Positions 50,829-58,958 of a DNA stretch of 64,000 bases are shown piece by piece. Origin of the DNA: Candidatus Saccharibacteria bacterium oral taxon 955 (GTDB lineage Bacteria > Patescibacteriota > Saccharimonadia > Saccharimonadales > Saccharimonadaceae); assembly GCA_010202265.1 (NCBI GenBank), contig CP047918.1:496001-560000 (forward strand). Reading direction: 5' to 3'. The position numbers were made by a program, and so were the translations under genes. How positions within the stretch are numbered: the first letter of the stretch is position 1; the number at the start of each line of letters is the position of its first letter. The notes below the pieces were generated by a model. It was given only the letters and a program-made list of their open reading frames with translations, was not told where the DNA came from and ran no database searches.

Positions 50829-52370
50829 ATGGACAGGAGTGAGTTGCAGGAGCTTGCCGAAAAACACTACACCGAAGAACAGTGTAGCCGCCTCAACCAC
50901 GCCATTGACTACGCAGCCAAAAAGCACAAAGGACAGACTCGTCGAAGCGGCGAGCCATACATCACCCACCCACTCCATGTCGCTTCAACAATTATCGACT
51001 GGGGAATGGATATAGATTCAGTAGTTGCCGGCGTTCTTCACGATACCGTTGAAGACACGGACGCAACTATCGAGGAAATTGAAGAGCAGTTTGGACGCGA
51101 TGTAGCATTCCTAGTTGATGGCGTTACAAAAGTTTCTCAAGCTCGTGCCGGAATGCGCAATCTCGAAAGCTACCTGCCCTCAACCAAAGACAACCTAACC
51201 AAGCTACTGATTGCCGTTGGTCAAGATGTCCGAGTTATTATTATCAAGCTAGCCGATCGCCTCCACAATATGCAAACTCTGCAATATAAAAGCGCGCCAA
51301 AGCAAAAGAAAATCGCTCGCGAAACGATCGAGGTCTTCGCACCACTTGCCGACCGTCTAAATATGGGACGGGTCCGTGTCCAACTGGAGGAGCTTAGCTT
51401 TCGATATCTATCGCCTCAGGAATTTGAGCAAACTAAGTCGTTGATGGATAGTCGCCTCAAAAAAAGCGAGCGCAAGCTCCGAAGCGTTCGCAAGGCCGTA
51501 GACGCCCACCTCACCAAAGAAAGCATTCCTCATCAGATAGACGGACGCGTGAAAAGCATCTATAGTCTGTACAAAAAAATGAAGCGAGTACCAAATATTG
51601 ATGATATCTACGACCTGATGGCGCTTCGTATTATCGTTGACGATATCGCCACCTGCTACCTAGTACTCGGGGAGCTTCATCGATTGTACGAGCCAATGGT
51701 CGATCGAATCAAAGACTATATCGCAAAACCAAAACCAAACGGCTATCAATCTCTCCATACTACGATCGTCACAAAATCCGGCCAAGCGGTTGAGTTTCAA
51801 GTTCGCACTAACAAAATGCACGAATACGCCGAACGTGGACTGGCAGCAAGCTTTCACTACAATGAACAAAAGCTAACTGAGGCTTATCAAAAAGGTACGA
51901 TCGCCGAATTGCCAGCCGATCTGCACTGGATTCAACACCTTCAGTCAGCAGCCGCTCAAATTTCTGAGGGTAAAGAATTTGACGGCGAAGACCTAAAGAT
52001 CGATCTGTTTGGCGATAGGATATTCGTGTATTCTCCAAAAGGCGATATCTATGATTTACCTGCTGGCGCTTTTCCCCTTGATTACGCCTACCGCGTCCAC
52101 TCAGACTTAGCGGCACGTGCGAGTGGATTCATCATCAATGGCAAGATGGAGCCTTTTAGCCATACGCTTCAGCACGGAGATGTAATCGAGATCCTGACAA
52201 GCAAAGGTGCGCGCCCAAAACAAGATTGGCAACAATTTATGATCACCAGCCACGCTCGGATGAAGCTTCGCGCTCAGCTGCGTAAAGGTGGTCTACTGGG
52301 GCAAATCAGCCACGCCGCAGCAATCATCCAGCGCAAGGCGCGCGAACGTCGGCAACGTAAAACAAAATAG
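50829..52370 (+). CDS. RelA/SpoT-family (p)ppGpp synthetase/hydrolase, short form
   Basis: 513 aa. The HD hydrolase domain has His47 (YITHPLH), His71-Asp72 and Glu75-Asp76 (HDTVEDT), all kept, so hydrolase activity is likely. The synthetase domain has GRVKSIYSLYKKM, DIYDLMALRIIV and NGYQSLHTTIV. A TGS domain follows (LFGDRIFVYSPKGDIYDLPAG). The ACT and zinc-finger domains of long RSH proteins are missing. The ATG at 50829 is chosen because the -10 lies just upstream. Confidence 0.94.
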   Translation: MDRSELQELAEKHYTEEQCSRLNHAIDYAAKKHKGQTRRSGEPYITHPLHVASTIIDWGMDIDSVVAGVLHDTVEDTDATIEEIEEQFGRDVAFLVDGVTKVSQARAGMRNLESYLPSTKDNLTKLLIAVGQDVRVIIIKLADRLHNMQTLQYKSAPKQKKIARETIEVFAPLADRLNMGRVRVQLEELSFRYLSPQEFEQTKSLMDSRLKKSERKLRSVRKAVDAHLTKESIPHQIDGRVKSIYSLYKKMKRVPNIDDIYDLMALRIIVDDIATCYLVLGELHRLYEPMVDRIKDYIAKPKPNGYQSLHTTIVTKSGQAVEFQVRTNKMHEYAERGLAASFHYNEQKLTEAYQKGTIAELPADLHWIQHLQSAAAQISEGKEFDGEDLKIDLFGDRIFVYSPKGDIYDLPAGAFPLDYAYRVHSDLAARASGFIINGKMEPFSHTLQHGDVIEILTSKGARPKQDWQQFMITSHARMKLRAQLRKGGLLGQISHAAAIIQRKARERRQRKTK

Positions 52371-52416
52371 CCAGTGCATAAAACCACTGACTATTATTGT
52401 CTCAAAAGTTAACGGT

Positions 52417-53013
52417 TTAATTCTTGGCCTTATCGTCTTTAGACGCGCCCGGAGGAAGCGGTTGACCTGATTTTGTTTTTGCTGGTTGCGCTTTTTTCTG
52501 AGTTGCCGACTTATTCGGTTTGGCAGTTGGCGCAAAGTCTGGAGCCGGCACAAAATCCTCCCGACCAGCCGCAATCGGACCGATATATTTATCTTTGCCA
52601 AACCCGAGAATCAGCCAACCGATAATCGGAAATATAATTAACAGCGCTGCAAAACCGTTTGACTTGCCATAAGACTTAGCCAGATCGATTAGCGCAACAA
52701 TTGCTACCCAAACACCAAATAGAGGGACAAACATGGTGAGCAGAACCCACCAAACTGGTCGTCCCGCAATCTCGAGAACAACTATATGGTTATAGACGGG
52801 CACAATTGCCGCCCAACCAGGCTTACCGGCCTTTGTAAACGCCTTCCACTGGCCAATTACAGTGGCTATTGTCAGTATAAAAGCGATACTAAACGCAAAA
52901 AGCAATGCCATAGCTATCAAGATACCCCCCTCTGGGGACAAGCCGTTTGCTAATATGTCATCGCTATAGCTCGTAGGATACGTCGGCAGGCTTGAGTAGT
53001 TGTAGTTTTCCAC
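52417..53013 (-). CDS. DUF5684-like multi-pass membrane protein
   Basis: 198 aa with four hydrophobic segments. KAFTKAGKPGWAAIVPVYNHIVVLEIAGRPVWW and LIDLAKSYGKSNGFAALLIIFPIIGWLILGFGKDKY match the DUF5684 pattern. The C-terminal ~45 residues are Lys/Pro/Ala-rich and disordered. GTG start after AGGAGGGC. It follows ppa by 14 nt. Function unknown. Confidence 0.8.
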   Translation of the reverse strand: MENYNYSSLPTYPTSYSDDILANGLSPEGGILIAMALLFAFSIAFILTIATVIGQWKAFTKAGKPGWAAIVPVYNHIVVLEIAGRPVWWVLLTMFVPLFGVWVAIVALIDLAKSYGKSNGFAALLIIFPIIGWLILGFGKDKYIGPIAAGREDFVPAPDFAPTAKPNKSATQKKAQPAKTKSGQPLPPGASKDDKAKN

Positions 53014-53027
53014 GTCTTAGCGCCCTC

Positions 53028-53558
53028 CTATCGGTTACTGCCGTATCGTTCAATACACTGCTTAATTACCTGCTTGGCTTCTTCGACATCACCCCAACCT
53101 AGCACCTTGGTGCTACCAGGCTTTTTGAGATCCTTGTAGTGGGTAAAGTGATTTTCGAGCTGCTTAACTAGCTGTGGAATGTCGCTAAGCGAATTAATCG
53201 CATCAGCATCATCTCGGTTGTCGGCCGGGACAACTACGATTTTGTCGTCAACCTCACCGTCATCCTCAAATTTCATAACACCTATAATTTTTGCCTCAAG
53301 CCATACGCCAGTTGGCAGCGGCTCAGGACAGACGATTAGCGTATCCAGCTCATCACCATCCTCATCAAGTGTCTGCGGTATAAATCCATAGTTACACGGT
53401 TTGGCGAATATACGCGGCTCAACACGATCAAGCATAAATGCCGCTCGTTGGCGATCCCATTCAACTTTTAGTCGAGACCCCTCTGGAATCTCTACGACCG
53501 TATTAAGGACCCCTCCATCAATGTCGCCGGGTGTCAAAACTTTATTAAAATCAGGCAC
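53028..53558 (-). CDS. ppa: Inorganic pyrophosphatase (family I)
   Basis: Hydrolyses pyrophosphate to drive biosynthesis. 176 aa. VVEIPEGSRLKVEWD, NYGFIPQTLDEDGDELDTLIV (metal-binding Asp cluster) and KIIGVMKFEDDGEVDDKIVVVP are family I signatures. GTG start with AAGGAG 9 nt upstream. First gene of a unit with the DUF5684 gene. Confidence 0.95.
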   Translation of the reverse strand: MPDFNKVLTPGDIDGGVLNTVVEIPEGSRLKVEWDRQRAAFMLDRVEPRIFAKPCNYGFIPQTLDEDGDELDTLIVCPEPLPTGVWLEAKIIGVMKFEDDGEVDDKIVVVPADNRDDADAINSLSDIPQLVKQLENHFTHYKDLKKPGSTKVLGWGDVEEAKQVIKQCIERYGSNR

Positions 53559-53633
53559 TGTCTCGAACTCCTTTCGTTTATCTGACTATATAGTATCAGC
53601 TTTTGCTCGCACAAGGTATACTAGAGGGACGTT

Positions 53634-54634
53634 ATGCAATTATTTAATCAACCAACTCTCCTGACTGCCGATAAATATGCTTCAGACGTCGTAAAAAAAT
53701 TTGCTCAGCCCGTAAGCGAATCTTAATTGTCGCAACAGTTCTTCGAGACGACGGTCCGAACAGTCACGCAATTGTTGAAGCACTCTGCGAGGCCTCAGAC
53801 AGAGGCGTCGAGACAATAGTTTATATCGATACATTTACCTACTTGGAGCCCAAAGGGTTCGCTTTGCGTTCATCAAAGCGCCAGCCAGCCCGTACTATCC
53901 AAGCGATGAAACTAGAGCGCAGACTAAAACAACACGGCATCACTTTTCACTGGCTTGGACGCAAAACGATCGGACTTCTAGTCGGCAGAACACACAGTAA
54001 GTGGACAGTAATTGATGACGTAGTTTACACATTTGGCGGAGTAAACCTTGATCACAGTAGCTTTACAAACGTTGATTATATATTTCGACTAAAAAACGCC
54101 TTATTAGCTGACGTAATCGCAAAAGAGCAGGAGTATATCTACAGTCTAGATTGTTCAGGAGGCGCAGCCCGCAGTCATTCTTATGCCATATCTGATCAAT
54201 CTATCACTCTTTTTGACGGCGGCCTAATCGGAGATTCAATTATCTATAGGCGCGCATGCGATCTCGCTCAAAAAGCCGACAAAATAATCTTGGTCTCTCA
54301 ATACTGTCCAACTGGTCGACTAGCTCATATCCTAAAGAAAAAACCGTCCGTACTATATTTTAACCACTGGCGACACGCCTCATCGCTTAATCGATTTTTA
54401 ATTACGCTGGGAATGTTTACCGCAAGGCACGACACTTTATACACGCGCGACGCCTATTTGCATGCGAAGTTTATCATATTTACGATGCCTGATGGACAAA
54501 AAGTCGCTATCACTGGATCGCACAACTTTATGTTTGGTTCTGGTGCCATGGGCACGCGAGAGATAGCGCTTGAGACAACCGATCATCATATCATTCGTCA
54601 GCTCGAGTCCTTCCTTCATCGACACGTCGTCTAA
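53634..54634 (+). pseudogene. Phospholipase D-like protein gene broken by a -1 frameshift
   Basis: The first 30 codons run from ATG 53634 (MQLFNQPTLLTADKYASDVV) to a TAA at 53726. The rest continues in the -1 frame from the A7 run at 53693-53699 (KKICSARKRILIVATVLRDD) to 54634. Joined, it is a 333-aa PLD-superfamily protein with one HKD motif (HSKWTVIDD) and a second, degenerate one (HAKFIIFT...GSHNF, Asp replaced by Thr). It may be a cardiolipin-synthase-like phosphatidyltransferase or a nuclease. One extra A would restore it. A TATACT lies 11 nt upstream of ATG. Confidence 0.75.
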
Positions 54635-54643
54635 TAATCGCAG

Positions 54644-54652
54644 TGATATAAT
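54644..54652 (+). promoter_or_regulatory. Extended -10 of the glycerophosphodiesterase gene (leaderless type)
   Basis: TGATATAAT (hexamer 54647-54652), then 6 nt to the ATG at 54659. Confidence 0.6.
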
Positions 54653-54658
54653 TACTGT

Positions 54659-55345
54659 ATGCTCATTATAGGACACCGTGGCGCAGCTGGTCATGCGCCC
54701 GAAAACACTATGTCATCTTTTGAGGCTGCATTTAAAGCTGGAGCCGACATGATAGAGCTTGATGTACGTCTCACTGCCGATAATCGCCTAGTGGTAATAC
54801 ACGACTCGAGACTGCTACGAACACATCATCTGCGTGACTTGGTTGCAAATGTTACGTACGAACGTTTACGCAAGCTAACTGTTGATAGACCCGTCCCCCT
54901 GCTCGAGGAAATTCTAGATATTTATTTTGGACGCATTCTACTTAATATCGAATTAAAAAGCCGAGGAAGCGGCGAACAACTCGTGCGTCTCCTCAAAAAA
55001 CACTACATCGCCAAAGCTTCCGACTGGGACAAAGTAATCGTCTCTTCATTTAGGGGTAGCGAGCTTGTACAAGTCCGACAGTTAGCAAAACGTGCAAACC
55101 TTGCCCTGCTTCATAGCGAAAATCCTTTTATATTTGTCGCCTATCACCGTTTTATAAATCTTACTGCTGTCGGCTTTCATCGGTTATATCTTAATCGCCT
55201 AGCGCTAGAGATTGCTAGGCGCGCGGGGATATTTATTTACGTCTATACCGTTGACCGGCCAGGTGCACTACGCCACCTCGAAGAAAAGGGCGTACAAGGC
55301 GTCGTAACCAACTATCCCGATAAGCTGATCGCCGCAACAGAATAA
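54659..55345 (+). CDS. Glycerophosphodiester phosphodiesterase
   Basis: Releases glycerol 3-phosphate from glycerophosphodiesters. 228 aa. LIIGHRGAAGHAPENTMSSF, MIELDVRLTADNRLVVIHD and LLNIELKSRG give the catalytic His pair and metal acids of the GDPD barrel. No signal peptide, so cytoplasmic. It follows the broken PLD-like gene, suggesting a lipid-turnover pair. Confidence 0.93.
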   Translation: MLIIGHRGAAGHAPENTMSSFEAAFKAGADMIELDVRLTADNRLVVIHDSRLLRTHHLRDLVANVTYERLRKLTVDRPVPLLEEILDIYFGRILLNIELKSRGSGEQLVRLLKKHYIAKASDWDKVIVSSFRGSELVQVRQLAKRANLALLHSENPFIFVAYHRFINLTAVGFHRLYLNRLALEIARRAGIFIYVYTVDRPGALRHLEEKGVQGVVTNYPDKLIAATE

Positions 55346-55404
55346 CCCTAAGCACACTAGAAATTCAATGGCTATAAAACAGCCACGTCAAAGTTCACAT
55401 ACGG

Positions 55405-56349
55405 CTATTTGCTCAATGCCTGCGACTCGAGATACTCACGGATACTCAGCGCCGCCGTAGCACCCTCCCCCACGGCACTCGCCACCTGCATCGTCGCGCC
55501 GCTTCGCACATCACCACTGGCAAATACACCAGGCAGTGAGGTTGCTAGGTGATTGTCGGTTTTAATCAACCTACGCTCATCGAGTTCGACACCGCTACCT
55601 TCGAGAAATTGAGTATTTGGCTTGAGCCCGATGAATATAAACACGCCGTCTACCATAAACTCCGTTGCCTCGCCAGCCTTGGTCGCCTTAACGGCTGTCA
55701 CTTTACCGGTGTTATCGGCAACTATTTCTGTAGGCACCGTTTCGAGATGAATCGTCACTTTGCCGTCGTCGATATACTTCTTTAGATCATCTTGTAGCAC
55801 CTGGCTAGCTTTTACAGTACTGCGCACAAGTAGGTCAATATGACTTGCAAAACGCGTCAAAAATATTGCCTCCTGTACACCAGAGTTTCCGCCACCCACA
55901 ACAACCAGTCTTTTGTCACGATAAAATGCACCATCACAGGTTGCACAGTAATGCACACCACGACCATAATACTCCGCTTCACCTGGGATATTTAGCTTGT
56001 TGTAGTCGCTTCCAGTCGCAATCAAGACGGCTTTTGCGCGGACTTCGTTGCCGTCGACCGTCAAGATGTTAACCCCGTCTTCGTGTCGTATGGCCGATAC
56101 GTTACCGTATTCAATTTTTGCACCGAAACGTTCAGCCTGACGCTGCAATCGATCGGCAAGCGCCATGCCCTCAACTCCATCGGGAAAGCCTGGATAGTTA
56201 TCGACTTTATCGGTAATCGCTGCAAGACCGCCAACCACACCCTTTTCATATAGCGTCGTATCGATATCTTCTCGCGTCGTATAAATTGCAGCGGTCAGGG
56301 CGCTTGGACCAGCACCGACCATTACAACTGGTTTAATTTCTTGCTCCAT
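55405..56349 (-). CDS. trxB: Thioredoxin reductase
   Basis: FAD/NADPH disulfide reductase of 314 aa. VVMVGAGPSALTAAIY (FAD Rossmann), YCATCDGAFYRDK (redox Cys pair near 137-140), VVVGGGNSGVQEA (NADPH Rossmann) and GVFASGDVRSG. AAAAGGAG precedes ATG. It lies 11 nt after the FKBP gene, so the two are probably cotranscribed. Confidence 0.95.
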   Translation of the reverse strand: MEQEIKPVVMVGAGPSALTAAIYTTREDIDTTLYEKGVVGGLAAITDKVDNYPGFPDGVEGMALADRLQRQAERFGAKIEYGNVSAIRHEDGVNILTVDGNEVRAKAVLIATGSDYNKLNIPGEAEYYGRGVHYCATCDGAFYRDKRLVVVGGGNSGVQEAIFLTRFASHIDLLVRSTVKASQVLQDDLKKYIDDGKVTIHLETVPTEIVADNTGKVTAVKATKAGEATEFMVDGVFIFIGLKPNTQFLEGSGVELDERRLIKTDNHLATSLPGVFASGDVRSGATMQVASAVGEGATAALSIREYLESQALSK

Positions 56350-56360
56350 AGCCTCTCCTT

Positions 56361-57053
56361 TTATCTATTCATCTTAGTATAAAGCTCTGTTAGCTCCGTC
56401 GCATCGGGTTGCTGTATAGTTTCAGGGGCGGGAATTGCCATCACCACAAACTTCAGTGGCATATTTGGAGCTATCGTCTCTTTACCACTGTCATCCTTTT
56501 GACCTTGCTCGCCGTATGCTTTGTCAGACGGTATCGTTAACATACGAACACCGCCTATCCGCATACCCTTCATACCCTCTTTCCAGCCAGCAATTAAGTT
56601 TGCCTTATCTAACCCCTCACTAATTGGTAGCGGACTCTTGAGCTTATTGGCGCTAGTGTCGATACTCTGATCAAATATATGACCATTTGCATCCCAGCCG
56701 ACGTAGTACGCCGCCATTTTTGTTGAGCCCGAGACCTCTTCACCCTCACCAACCAGCAAGTCTTCGGTCGAGACTTCTTTGACGCTATTGATATCAAATG
56801 CAGCTACACGATCGCTATATTGTTTAAACGACTCGTAATATTTTGCTGACAGTTCATCGCCTTGCGCCTTAACTTTTTTATCATACTCCTCTTTCTTGAC
56901 TCGATACTCGCCAAGTAATTTTTGATACTTTGCCTGATTTTCCGACGCCTGCTGTTGGGCTAGCACCATTACAGCAAATCCACCAATTGTACCAATTATC
57001 GTTACGGTGACAATCGCCAGGATACCCCAACGCTGAAAATTTGTCGTTGCCAT
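56361..57053 (-). CDS. Membrane-anchored FKBP-type peptidyl-prolyl isomerase
   Basis: 230 aa: N-terminal membrane helix (about 9-31), a Lys/Glu-rich coiled coil (about 35-85), then an FKBP domain with YYVGWDANGHIFDQSI, LIAGWKEGMKGMRIGGVRML, DKAYGEQG and IAPNMPLKFVV. It probably folds exported proteins at the outer membrane face. AGAGAGGG precedes ATG, and a TATAAT is about 35 nt upstream, so this gene has a normal leader. Confidence 0.9.
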   Translation of the reverse strand: MATTNFQRWGILAIVTVTIIGTIGGFAVMVLAQQQASENQAKYQKLLGEYRVKKEEYDKKVKAQGDELSAKYYESFKQYSDRVAAFDINSVKEVSTEDLLVGEGEEVSGSTKMAAYYVGWDANGHIFDQSIDTSANKLKSPLPISEGLDKANLIAGWKEGMKGMRIGGVRMLTIPSDKAYGEQGQKDDSGKETIAPNMPLKFVVMAIPAPETIQQPDATELTELYTKMNR

Positions 57054-57134
57054 ATTCCCTCTCTATCTATTAGTCAACTTGCTTCATTATAGCAAACCAG
57101 ACCACCACTATATAGCGTTCTTGACAAGAGGCGG

Positions 57135-58916
57135 CTATTCGGCAATCTCAAAACGCGCCAGTTTCCTCTTGGCCACCTCAGACGCACCGAGCTGAAGCTT
57201 TAGCAACTGAGCATAGATACCATTAGTTTTTGCAAGTTCAACAGGCGTACCAATCTCGTCAACACGGCCCTTCTTGAGCGTTACGATACGATCAACACCA
57301 GCGATCGTACTTAATCGGTGAGCGATAATCAATGTCGTCCGATATTTCATCAGCCTATCAAGCGCTTCCTGGACCTCATGTTCAGCTCGACTATCTAAGC
57401 TAGAAGTCGCCTCATCTAGGATCAAAATTGGTGCATCCTTGAGTACCGCCCTGGCAATTGCAATACGTTGCCGTTGACCACCAGACAGCGTAACTCCTCG
57501 TTCACCGACCTCAGTATCAAGACCATTTTCAAACTTATTTATAAACGTGTCAGCATTTGCGGTTTTTGCCGCTTTCATAATTTCATCATCAGTCGCATCG
57601 GGACGACCGTAGGCAATATTATCCCGGATCGTTCCGCTAAATAATACCGACTCCTGAAATACAGTAGCAATATGCACCCGGACATCCGCCTGTCGAACTT
57701 TTCTAATGTCTTGATCGTCGATAAAAATTGACCCATCTGTCGCAGAATATAGCCCCATCAATAAATTGGTGATTGTAGTTTTTCCGCCCCCACTCTCACC
57801 AACAAGCGCCACTTTCTCACCTTTTTTAACCGTAAAAGAGATATCGTTAAGCACGCGCGCGCCATCACTATACGCGAATGAAACATGATCAAACCTAATA
57901 TCACCATGCGATACACTAAGCCGCACACGGCTACCTTGGTCTACCTCAGGTGTAATCTCCATAGCTTCTATATAATCCCTGCTGTTTGCAACCGCACGCT
58001 GGTAACTATCGACAAAAAAGCTCAGACCGCGAAGTGGCGCTCCTGCCTGTTGAATCAACATGACAAGTAGCGCAATATCACCAATTGAAAAACGCTTTGC
58101 TGAAGCAAAATAAAATACAAAACTGAGCGTGATAGCTTGGATTACTCCAAATACAACCGTACGCATAAAATTCATGCCGTGCCAATGTTTTGACTGTGTT
58201 GCAGTTAGCCCTATCATCGCTCGCATATCTTCGTCAAACTGTTTATATTCACGCTTTTCTGCAATGAAACTTTTGACAAGTCTAATCTGGCCAATTACCT
58301 CCGTAAAACGTCCACTCGCACGATCGAAATGCTTGTTCTTTTCTTTTTCGACGCGCTGCCATCTACCACTTGTGCGTGCTGTTAGATAGAAATTTGCTGG
58401 TATTAAGATAATAAACAGCAAGGCCAGTTGCCATCCATAAAACGCCAAAACCACCAGCGTCAGTAAAGTCGTAATCAACATCTGCAACAAGTTATTGCTA
58501 AATAGTTGAAGGAAATTAGTTATATCGATAATTGCTCGATATAGACGATTAACGACCTTGCCCATTGACTCTTTATCAAAATACGACTGCGGCAAACTAA
58601 GAAGATGCTTGTAGTATGCTGTAGATAGCTGATGCCTAGTCCTGATAGCCAGCTGGTCGCCAAAGTAGCCACTAACGTCACTAACAATCGCTGAGATAAC
58701 TGACGCCCCCACCATGAGAAGTCCAAAGAGAATCAACGGCTTCCAGGTAAACACACTTTTATCGGCGACTATCGAGACAGCCCAGTCGGTTGCGTACTTA
58801 ACTATATTTGGCACGACAAAAGACAACAGAGAACTAATAATCGAAAGTAGTGCAATTGCTAAAATATAGCGCCTCAGCCCTTTTGTGTAATTAAATATTT
58901 CACGAATTTGCTTCAT
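57135..58916 (-). CDS. ABC exporter, fused membrane and ATPase domains
   Basis: 593 aa half-transporter. Six transmembrane helices lie in residues ~15-310, then an ATPase domain with VALVGESGGGKTTITNLLMG (Walker A), GVTLSGGQRQRIAIARAVL (signature) and PILILDEATSSLD (Walker B). Works as a homodimer exporting lipid, peptide or drug; the substrate is unknown. TATAAT is 9 nt before ATG. Confidence 0.94.
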   Translation of the reverse strand: MKQIREIFNYTKGLRRYILAIALLSIISSLLSFVVPNIVKYATDWAVSIVADKSVFTWKPLILFGLLMVGASVISAIVSDVSGYFGDQLAIRTRHQLSTAYYKHLLSLPQSYFDKESMGKVVNRLYRAIIDITNFLQLFSNNLLQMLITTLLTLVVLAFYGWQLALLFIILIPANFYLTARTSGRWQRVEKEKNKHFDRASGRFTEVIGQIRLVKSFIAEKREYKQFDEDMRAMIGLTATQSKHWHGMNFMRTVVFGVIQAITLSFVFYFASAKRFSIGDIALLVMLIQQAGAPLRGLSFFVDSYQRAVANSRDYIEAMEITPEVDQGSRVRLSVSHGDIRFDHVSFAYSDGARVLNDISFTVKKGEKVALVGESGGGKTTITNLLMGLYSATDGSIFIDDQDIRKVRQADVRVHIATVFQESVLFSGTIRDNIAYGRPDATDDEIMKAAKTANADTFINKFENGLDTEVGERGVTLSGGQRQRIAIARAVLKDAPILILDEATSSLDSRAEHEVQEALDRLMKYRTTLIIAHRLSTIAGVDRIVTLKKGRVDEIGTPVELAKTNGIYAQLLKLQLGASEVAKRKLARFEIAE

Positions 58917-58925
58917 CTAGTATTT

Positions 58926-58931
58926 ATTATA
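58926..58931 (-). promoter_or_regulatory. -10 element of the ABC exporter gene (leaderless type)
   Basis: TATAAT on the minus strand, 9 nt before ATG; weak -35. Confidence 0.5.
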
Positions 58932-58958
58932 TCTGGCAATCAGCTTTTGAAGCGATCT

